Assembly: GCF_014483895.1 (NCBI RefSeq) | Contig: NZ_CP059987.1 | Span: forward strand, 248,001 to 312,000 | Direction: 5' to 3' | DNA: 64,000 nucleotides | Source: Protaetiibacter sp. SSC-01 | GTDB lineage: Bacteria > Actinomycetota > Actinomycetes > Actinomycetales > Microbacteriaceae | Shown: positions 59,079-64,000 of the stretch, piece after piece | How positions within the stretch are numbered: the first letter of the stretch is position 1 | Layout: each line of letters opens with the position of its first letter | Notes under the pieces: generated by a model | The model's database searches: none | What the model was told of the DNA's origin: nothing | What the model saw: the letters and a program-made list of their open reading frames with translations, nothing else | Made by a program: the position numbers and the translations under genes

Positions 59079-59097
59079 CACTTGCAAAAAACAAGTG
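59079..59097. promoter_or_regulatory. HxlR-type operator upstream of the VOC/HxlR operon
   Basis: CACTTG-N7-CAAGTG with perfect six-base arms and an A-rich spacer, 44 bp upstream of the VOC start. It is the only clear palindrome in the region. Confidence 0.65.
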
Positions 59098-59233
59098 AGG
59101 GTGTCAAGGGTTGGGGCGTGTCGGCGCGCGTCAGCGTCGGATCTACAGGCTGGATGCGGCGGTGCCGGGCTCAGGCGAGGCCGAGTGCGGGATTCAGCCT
59201 GTTATTCCGACCGATTCGGGCGACCATGGAGGC

Positions 59234-59599
59234 ATGACGACCCCGGATGCCGCCCTCCCGGATGCCGCGACCGCCCGCGGCTGGATCGCCGAGCGCCGCG
59301 CCGTGGTCGAGGAGCGCCTCGCGGCGGTCGAGGCCCGGCTCGCGTCGGTGCGCGCCGCCCGCGGCGACTGGATCGACGAGGAGCACGACCCCGAGGGCTT
59401 CGCGCTCACGTTCGAGTGGCAGCAGGCGGAGGGTTCGCGCGCGGAGCACCGTGCGGAGCTCGCCGAGCTGGATGCGGCGGAGGCGCGCGTCGCATCCGGC
59501 ACGTACGGCGTGTGCACGGTGTGCGGGCAGCCGATCCCGCACGGCCAGCTCGAGCTGCGCCCGGCGCGCACGGTGTGCGTCGCGTGCACGGACCGTTGA
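59234..59599 (+). CDS. TraR/DksA-type C4 zinc-finger protein
   Basis: A 121-residue protein. The N-terminal coiled coil (about 18-85, VVEERLAAVEARLASVRAARG then ELAELDAAEARVASG) ends in the zinc finger TYGVCTVCGQPI...TVCVACTDR (C4 type). This family binds the RNA polymerase secondary channel or is a short relative. GGAGGC precedes the ATG at 59234. A short ORF with a DksA-like fragment begins at its stop codon. Confidence 0.9.
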   Translation: MTTPDAALPDAATARGWIAERRAVVEERLAAVEARLASVRAARGDWIDEEHDPEGFALTFEWQQAEGSRAEHRAELAELDAAEARVASGTYGVCTVCGQPIPHGQLELRPARTVCVACTDR

Positions 59600-59766
59600 T
59601 GCGGCGACCGCGACGGGGAGCTGCTGATCCGGAGCCCGCTGACCCGGCGGCGCCGCCGGGGACCCGCGGGTCGGGTGACACTTGCCGTCGGATCGACGAC
59701 GATCTCGACGCTGTCGCGTCGGCGCTCGATAAGGTGCGCGCCACGCGGGTGGCTGCTACACGCTGA
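59599..59766 (+). CDS. Short ORF, possible decayed DksA-like fragment
   Basis: The 55-residue ORF starts by TGATG overlap with the zinc-finger gene. Its second half (IDDDLDAVASALDKVRA) resembles the coiled-coil segment that precedes the zinc finger in TraR/DksA proteins, but no zinc finger follows. Its end overlaps the convergent minus-strand gene by 11 bases. It may be a remnant or chance. Confidence 0.25.
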   Translation: MRRPRRGAADPEPADPAAPPGTRGSGDTCRRIDDDLDAVASALDKVRATRVAATR

Positions 59767-60085
59767 CGAGGACGGACTGCTCCGAGCGGCTCCACTGGAA
59801 CACGTCGGACGCATCAGCGGTCGCTACCTGCGGGTTCCCACCAGCTGCGCGGATCACCTGCTCAAGGATCTGCTTGGCGATCGCCTGGGCGTCAGCAGGG
59901 TCGTCCACGTTCACTGCGAAGGAGATCTCTACCGTGCGGTCGGCGAGCGCGGCAGATACGGAGGAGTCGAAGATCAAGCTCGTCGTCTCCTCGACCTCGA
60001 TGAGCTCGTCCATGATGACATCGGTCTGCGCATCGAGGTCGCCGTCTCCCTGGACGTCGAAGCTCGAGGCGATCATGATGGGCAT
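59756..60085 (-). CDS. Hypothetical protein, 109 aa, partner of a HicA-like protein
   Basis: An acidic protein starting MPIMIASSFDVQGDGDLDAQ, with a central LADRTVEISFAVNVDDPADAQAIAKQILEQVIRAAGG. Similar small alpha/beta proteins are frequent in actinobacteria beside short HicA-like genes. GAGAGGTG precedes the ATG. It begins 16 bases after the HicA-like gene, so the two form an operon. AT content is higher than in neighbouring genes. The role is unknown; a partner or antitoxin role is conjecture. Confidence 0.7.
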   Translation of the reverse strand: MPIMIASSFDVQGDGDLDAQTDVIMDELIEVEETTSLIFDSSVSAALADRTVEISFAVNVDDPADAQAIAKQILEQVIRAAGGNPQVATADASDVFQWSRSEQSVLVSV

Positions 60086-60101
60086 CGTCTGGTCACCTCT
60101 C

Positions 60102-60329
60102 TCAGGCTTCCTTCTTGTAGCAGGGCTGACGCTCCAGCCACTTGCGCGTGTCTAAAACGTATCGCACATTGCTTGGTGTTAGATGGATGGTTCTTTTGTG
60201 CTTGGCCGGACATGGGCAGTAGACCTTGTAGTACTTCGGGGGATCGATGATTCGCCACCCGGCTCCGTCGAACAGTCCGAGGAGCGCCTCCATCTCCTTG
60301 TTGGGATGCCGCTTCCAATACCTTGCCAC
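60102..60329 (-). CDS. Small HicA-like protein, 75 aa
   Basis: From the GTG at 60329 (GGAAGGGG before it) the protein reads VARYWKRHPNKEMEALLGLF, then GAGWRIIDPPKYYKVYCPCP and KRTIHLTPSNVRYVLDTRKWLE. The pattern of a short helix, GWR and a K-rich strand before HLTPS recalls the double-stranded-RNA-binding fold of HicA toxins, though the canonical GSHxxF His region is replaced by YYKVYCPC. A longer upstream reading is less likely. AT-richer than surroundings, beside the tRNA-Ser. Confidence 0.55.
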   Translation of the reverse strand: MARYWKRHPNKEMEALLGLFDGAGWRIIDPPKYYKVYCPCPAKHKRTIHLTPSNVRYVLDTRKWLERQPCYKKEA

Positions 60330-60477
60330 CGCGCCCCTTCCCGATGGTCGGCTCGGCGTCAGCCTAGCGGCGGGAATGGCGTCGGTTACCCGCACGGTAC
60401 TGCGGAGTGTCGCGTGAACGACTTCACGCTCAGAAGGTTGTGGGGTTTTTGTGGGGGAAACAGCCTGCCGGGCAGTA

Positions 60478-60512
60478 GAAAGCCCCGAAATCATTGGGAT
60501 TCCGGGGCTTTC
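60478..60512 (-). terminator. Intrinsic terminator of tRNA-Ser
   Basis: GAAAGCCCCG-N15-CGGGGCTTTC is a 10-bp perfect stem just past the tRNA 3' end. On the minus strand it closes with CTTTCTACTG. It is symmetric enough to act in both directions. Confidence 0.8.
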
Positions 60513-60514
60513 GC

Positions 60515-60604
60515 TGGCGGTACCGGTGGGATTTGAACCCACGGAAGGCGTGAACCTTCACATGTTTTCGAGACATGCTCCTTCGGCCGCTCGGACACGG
60601 TACC
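60515..60604 (-). tRNA. tRNA-Ser(CGA)
   Basis: The minus strand forms a class II tRNA. The acceptor stem is GGTACCG/CGGTACC, with discriminator G and an encoded CCA (60515-60517). The anticodon loop is CTCGAAA with anticodon CGA for UCG. A long variable arm (GTGAAGG...) and the T-loop GGTTCAAATCC follow. It is 90 nt long including CCA. An intrinsic terminator follows directly. Confidence 0.95.
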
Positions 60605-60687
60605 GCCGTCGAGTCTAACGGACGCGCGGGGGTGGTCCAGACCGCGGCCGCATTCGGATGTTTGCAAGCACGTGCCTGCCCCGGCCG

Positions 60688-61872
60688 TCAGCGCCGGCGC
60701 GACACCGTCACCGTGAACTTCGGCGTGCGGCTCAGTTGCCGTGTCGGGCCGACGAGCCGCTCGAGCACGGGCCGGTAACCGAGGTGCGAGTTCCACACGA
60801 CGCGCAGCTCGCCGCCCGGGCGCAGCACGCGCGCGGCATCCGCGAACAGGCGGTGGGCGATCTCGGTCGTCACCGCCGCGCCCGCGTGGAACGGCGGATT
60901 GAGTACGACGAGGTCGGCGGATGCGTCGGGCTCGCCCGAGAGGCCGTCGTCCTGGTGCGCGTCGACGCGCACGCCGTTCGCCTCGGCGGTGAGGCGCGCG
61001 GACTCGACCGCGATCTCCGAGACGTCGGTCGCGAGGATGCGCGCATCCGGGTTCCGGCGGGCGAGCAGGGCGGCGACGATGCCCGTGCCGCACGCGAGGT
61101 CGATCGCGCGCTCGAACGGGGGGAGTTCGTCGAAGGTGTCGAGCAGGGCGCGCGTGCCGATGTCGAGCGTCGGGCCCGCGAAGACGCCGGGGAGAGCGAC
61201 CACCTCGATCGTGTGCGCCTCGGCGCCGGACGCGGCGGGGGAAACGCCCTCGCGGCGGGAGTCGTTTCCCCCGCCGCCGGGGCGCAGCTCCAGCCGCGCT
61301 ACGAAAGCCAGCGGCAGGGTCACGTCGGGGCGCGGCTCGCGGGCGACGAGGATGCGGGACTTCGCACGGGCGTGGGTGACGTCGACGCGGGCGAAGGCGC
61401 GCGCGAGCACCTCGTTCTGCGTCGGGGTCATGTGCTTGAGGCGTCCCGCGGCGAGCACCACGACATCCGGGCCCGCGGCGCGGGCGGTCGAGCGCGCGAT
61501 CGCGTCGAGGCGGTCGAGGGAGCGGGGCAGCCGCACGAGCACGAGCGACGTCGCGGGCGTCACGAGCGAGGCGAGCGGATGCTGCGCGGGCTCCGCGAGC
61601 CCCGCGCGTTCGGCGTTCCCCGCGAGAGCCCGGCGGGCGACGAGCGAGTCCTGGTGCACGCGCACGCCGCGGGCGCCGAGCGCCAGGGCCCCGAGCGCGA
61701 GCGCGCCATGGGTGTCGTCGACGACCGCGACCTCGCCGGCCACGGCATCCGGGAACTCGGATGCGGCGTAGTCGAGCAGGTAGCGGTCGGCGGCGTCCCA
61801 CGCGCGCTGGTCGACGGTGCCGACGTCGGGGGTGCGCTCGAGCGTGTCGAGGAGCGCGGCGAGGTCGGTCAC
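60688..61872 (-). CDS. Class I SAM-dependent methyltransferase (RlmG/RsmC-like)
   Basis: A 394-residue protein with two related halves. The N-terminal half (1-190) is a degenerate Rossmann fold. The C-terminal half (about 225-394) is the catalytic domain, with SAM motif AIDLACGTGIVAALLARRNP and the amino-methyltransferase signature LVVLNPPFHAG. This architecture is that of 16S/23S rRNA guanine-N2 methyltransferases RsmC/RlmG; the target base is not determined. GTG start. No operon partner is evident. Confidence 0.88.
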   Translation of the reverse strand: MTDLAALLDTLERTPDVGTVDQRAWDAADRYLLDYAASEFPDAVAGEVAVVDDTHGALALGALALGARGVRVHQDSLVARRALAGNAERAGLAEPAQHPLASLVTPATSLVLVRLPRSLDRLDAIARSTARAAGPDVVVLAAGRLKHMTPTQNEVLARAFARVDVTHARAKSRILVAREPRPDVTLPLAFVARLELRPGGGGNDSRREGVSPAASGAEAHTIEVVALPGVFAGPTLDIGTRALLDTFDELPPFERAIDLACGTGIVAALLARRNPDARILATDVSEIAVESARLTAEANGVRVDAHQDDGLSGEPDASADLVVLNPPFHAGAAVTTEIAHRLFADAARVLRPGGELRVVWNSHLGYRPVLERLVGPTRQLSRTPKFTVTVSRRR

Positions 61873-61898
61873 CCCTCGACGGTAGCCCGCGTGCGGGC

Positions 61899-61999
61899 GG
61901 TTTCGAGACGCGTCGCCCTGTGGGCGGCGCTCCTCAACCGCCTACGGAACACCAGGTGGTCGAGGAGCGCCCGCGCAGCGGACGCGTCTCGAGGCCACC
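61899..61999. repeat. Family-B repeat cluster upstream of the methyltransferase
   Basis: A hybrid unit GGTTTCGAGACGCGTCGCCC...GGCGCTCCTCAACC is followed by a full family-B unit (AGGTGGTCGAGGAGCGCCC to CGTCTCGAGGCCACC). It lies between two minus-strand genes, unlike the family-A clusters, which are at convergent junctions. Confidence 0.82.
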
Positions 62000-62011
62000 A
62001 CCGCGCCTGGT

Positions 62012-62500
62012 CTACTCGCCCAGCACGTTGCGCGCGAAGTTCGCGACGTGCTCGCGGAGCGCCGCGATCCGCCGCTCGCGCTCGGCCTCGAGGTCGAATC
62101 CGACGTAGGCGAGGGTCGGGCGCCTGCGCACGTTCCCCGAGCACTCGAAGTTCGCGCACACGAGCGTGCCGACGGTGTCGCCCTTGCGCCCTGCCGCGCC
62201 GGCGCGCTTGGTGCTGAACAGCACGACGTCGTTCGGCAGCTGCACGTCCTCGCACCACGAGCATTGGGCTCGGGCACGGGGGCGCGCCTCGGCCTGGCGC
62301 AGCAGCAGCCCGACGGGCTTGCCGTCGAGCTCGACCACGACGTAGCCGAGCTGGGGCGACTTCTTGTCGCGCCATCCGAGGTAGTCGACGCGGTCCCACT
62401 CGATCTGGTCGACGGGCGCGGGAAGCTGCAGGCTCTGCCGTTCGCGGAGCGATGCGTTGATGAAGGAGTCGCGGATCGCGGACTCGCTGAAGGCGTGCAT
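62012..62500 (-). CDS. FBP-domain (EF-G-binding, FusB-like) zinc-finger protein
   Basis: A 162-residue protein matching the FBP C-terminal treble-clef zinc-finger family. It has an N-terminal helical segment (MHAFSESAIRDSFINASLRE), WDRVDYLGWRD, then the two cysteine pairs CSWCEDVQ and CANFECSGNVRRRP. Members related to FusB bind elongation factor G. The role here is presumably translational or stress related. A hairpin GGAGG-N3-CCTCC sits directly before the ATG and includes the Shine-Dalgarno sequence. Confidence 0.88.
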   Translation of the reverse strand: MHAFSESAIRDSFINASLRERQSLQLPAPVDQIEWDRVDYLGWRDKKSPQLGYVVVELDGKPVGLLLRQAEARPRARAQCSWCEDVQLPNDVVLFSTKRAGAAGRKGDTVGTLVCANFECSGNVRRRPTLAYVGFDLEAERERRIAALREHVANFARNVLGE

Positions 62501-62720
62501 GGAGGAACCCTCCTCAGGGTCGTTCGTCTCGCGGATGCGAGGTCAGGTGGGGATGTCGGATGTCGTGCGCGGGCAGGGGCGCGGGCGCGGGCAGGGGCGC
62601 GCGACTATCTCGCGTCGGCGATGGGAACGCCGACGACCTCCTGACGCCCTGAGGGCTGAGACGAACGAAGCACGACGGGGAGCTTACGCCGCTCGCGTCG
62701 TATCCGCTGGGCTGGAAACA

Positions 62721-62767
62721 CCAGCTGGTCGAGGAGCGCCCGCGAAGCGGACGCGTCTCGAGACCAC
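62721..62767. repeat. Single family-B repeat unit
   Basis: CCAGCTGGTCGAGGAGCGCC continuing to CGTCTCGAGACCACC. It is the only repeat in the 278-bp gap (62501-62778) between two minus-strand genes. Elsewhere in that gap a GCGGGCAGGGGC word is repeated at about 62569-62603 and no further gene is seen. It may terminate or separate transcription upstream of the FBP gene end of the region. Confidence 0.75.
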
Positions 62768-62778
62768 CACCACCTGCG

Positions 62779-63636
62779 TCACGCGAGCGCCGCGCGCAGC
62801 CCCTCCACGAGCGGCGTCGTCGGACGCCCGATGAGCCCCGAGAGCTCGCCCGTCACCTCGCCGAGCAGCCCGTCGCGGATGTTGCCGTCCATGCCGACGA
62901 CGAACCCGATCGCACCCTCGTCGAGCCCCGCAGCGGTGAGCGCCGCGCGCTGCTCCTCGGGCGTCCACGCGACGTACGCGATGTCGCGCCCGAGCACCTC
63001 GCCGATCGCCGCCGCGAGCTCGGCGAAGTCCCAGGCCACGTCGCCCCCGAGCTCGTAGGTCTTGCCGAGGTGTCCGCCGGTCGTCAGCACCACTGCCGCC
63101 GCCTCCGCGTAGTCGACCCGCGACGCGCTCGCCACGCGCCCCTCGCCCGTGCTCGACGCGACGACACCCGTCGCATCCGCCTGGTGCACGGTCTGCACGT
63201 AGTTCTCGGTGTACCAGTTGTTGCGCAGCACCGTGAAGGGCACTCCGGATGCCGTAAGGGCCTCCTCGGTCGCCTTGTGCTCGGGGTTCACGAGCAGCGC
63301 CGAGGTGTCGGCGTGCGGCGCGCTCGTGTAGACGAGCTGCGCGACCCCCGCGGCGGCGGCCGCGTCGATCACGTTGGTGTGCTGCGCCACGCGGTTGCCG
63401 AACTCGCTGCCCGACACGAGCAGCATCCGCTCGACGCCGGCCACGGCATCCGCGAGCGAGGCGGGGTCGTCGTAGTCGAGGTGCACGGTCTGCACGCCCT
63501 TCGCGGCGAGGTCGGGGACCTTCGCGGTGTCGCGGGCGCCCGCGCGGATCTCGGATGCGGGCACGCCTCGGGCGAGCAGCGCCTCGATGGTGAGGCGGCC
63601 GAGGTGGCCGGATGCGGCGGTGACGAGGAGGGTCAT
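62779..63636 (-). CDS. NmrA/SDR-type NAD(P)H-binding protein, quinone-oxidoreductase-like
   Basis: A 285-residue atypical SDR. The Rossmann start MTLLVTAASGHLGRLTIEALLARG is followed by LDYDDPASLADAVAGVERMLLVSG, VYTSAPHADTS and VLRNNWYTENY. It resembles QorB/YtfG and corynebacterial Qor2 NAD(P)H:quinone oxidoreductases. The ATG at 63636 coincides with the conserved fold start. It is divergent from an HxlR regulator, the same arrangement as qor2/qorR, and probably induced by quinones or oxidants. Confidence 0.88.
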   Translation of the reverse strand: MTLLVTAASGHLGRLTIEALLARGVPASEIRAGARDTAKVPDLAAKGVQTVHLDYDDPASLADAVAGVERMLLVSGSEFGNRVAQHTNVIDAAAAAGVAQLVYTSAPHADTSALLVNPEHKATEEALTASGVPFTVLRNNWYTENYVQTVHQADATGVVASSTGEGRVASASRVDYAEAAAVVLTTGGHLGKTYELGGDVAWDFAELAAAIGEVLGRDIAYVAWTPEEQRAALTAAGLDEGAIGFVVGMDGNIRDGLLGEVTGELSGLIGRPTTPLVEGLRAALA

Positions 63637-63686
63637 GGGGTGGGTCCTTTCTGACGCGTTCGCCGGATGCAACCATGCACGACCCA

Positions 63687-63713
63687 GGGTACTTCCTGTG
63701 GGAGAGTACCCAC
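63687..63713. promoter_or_regulatory. HxlR/QorR-type operator in the SDR/HxlR divergent region
   Basis: GGGTAC (63687-63692) and GTACCC (63706-63711) form an inverted repeat, with GTACT/AGTAC arms of the YodB/QorR type inside (63689-63709). GTGGG-N6-CCCAC overlaps it. A further GGTAAGGTAC copy follows just before the HxlR start. Confidence 0.6.
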
Positions 63714-63732
63714 TTTCTGGTAAGGTACTGGC

Positions 63733-64000
63733 ATGACGGTAAGCCTCCGCGAGCTGCGGGCCCTGCCCGGGTTCGACGACGCCCTCCTCACCGAGGGCTG
63801 CCCCACCCGCGTCGTGCTCGACCACATCACGAGCAAGTGGGGCGTGCTCGTGCTGCTCGCGCTGAGCGACGGCACCCACCGCTGGGGTGAGCTGCGGCGC
63901 GCCGTCGACGGCATCAGCGAGAAGATGCTCGCCCAGACCCTGCGCATCCTCGAGGCCGACGGTCTCGTGCTGCGCGACGCGCGGCCCACGATCCCGCCGC
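63733..64000 (+). CDS. HxlR-family redox regulator, truncated by window end
   Basis: The first 89 codons of an HxlR winged-helix protein are visible: TSKWGVLVLLALSDGTHRWGELRRAVDGISEKMLAQTLRIL. A conserved Cys in LTEGCPTR (C23) corresponds to the sensing Cys of QorR/YodB-type regulators. The gene runs off the window in frame with no stop. Divergent from the quinone-oxidoreductase-like SDR with inverted repeats between, so it most likely represses that gene and itself. Confidence 0.88.
   Translation, partial: MTVSLRELRALPGFDDALLTEGCPTRVVLDHITSKWGVLVLLALSDGTHRWGELRRAVDGISEKMLAQTLRILEADGLVLRDARPTIPP

Noticed and set aside
60478-60512. Integration attachment site at the tRNA 3' end
   Set aside because: The symmetric sequence is a terminator hairpin, and no second copy of the tRNA end was found within the window.
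61899-62767. Insertion-sequence remnant
   Set aside because: Only short palindromic units are present; no transposase fragment or terminal inverted repeats with target duplication were seen.

Overview
The window is very GC-rich (about 70% or more), densely packed and rich in four-base start/stop overlaps (ATGA, GTGA). Abundant GCATCCG/GGATGCC words, many GTG starts, DUF2510 and FBP-domain proteins, and dispersed CTGGTTGAGTAGC...CGAAACC repeats point to an actinobacterium, most likely family Microbacteriaceae. I cannot resolve the genus. No insertion sequence, CRISPR array or rRNA gene is visible. One tRNA-Ser (CGA) gene lies near 60.5 kb.

From 1 to about 56 kb the window is largely a carbohydrate-utilisation region. 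(a) 0-4.3 kb: a GH2 glycosidase and an MFS permease, divergent from a LacI regulator across palindromic operators. (b) 4.8-9.8 kb: a GH4 glycosidase and class II aldolase, divergent from a DeoR regulator, then a uracil-DNA glycosylase-like gene and an amidohydrolase. (c) 10-21 kb: two complete ABC sugar importers with a SIS isomerase, two PfkB kinases and a secreted lipoprotein of unknown function. With the aldolase of (b) these resemble an aga/gat-type hexosamine or tagatose pathway. (d) 27-33 kb: a ROK kinase, a GH36/31-like galactosidase, a fused twin metallo-beta-lactamase-fold protein and a second LacI regulator. (e) 33-42.5 kb: an operon of ROK kinase, GmhA-like SIS protein, GH38 alpha-mannosidase, an alpha/alpha-barrel protein and an exporter-type ABC protein, divergent from a GH84 hexosaminidase. 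This set would suit N-glycan-like substrates. (f) 42.7-49.2 kb: FGGY kinase, LacD/YihT-like aldolase, Asp/Glu racemase-like protein and sucrose-phosphorylase-like GH13, divergent from a four-carbon-acid kinase/decarboxylase pair. (g) 49.3-57 kb: an FAD oxidoreductase and GH1 glucosidase, divergent from a third ABC importer, then an APH-fold kinase.

Blocks (d)-(g) are tied together by seven 18-bp inverted repeats of consensus TGTGGNAWC-GWTNCCACA, each just upstream of a catabolic operon. They look like one LacI regulon centred on the regulator at 32-33 kb. Blocks (b)-(c) instead carry DeoR-type repeats, and block (a) its own palindromes.

The remainder is general: a DUF2510-DUF4041-GIY-YIG protein (21-22.6 kb), an SRPBCC/ArsR pair with twin operators, AraC and DUF2000, a D,D-carboxypeptidase-like protein, small acidic proteins, a VOC/HxlR operon, a DksA/TraR zinc-finger protein, an AT-richer pair of small genes (one HicA-like) beside the tRNA-Ser, an rRNA-methyltransferase-like protein, an FBP zinc-finger protein, and a quinone-oxidoreductase-like SDR divergent from a truncated HxlR regulator. 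Repeat clusters occupy four of about ten convergent gene junctions and supply the stop codons of four genes.
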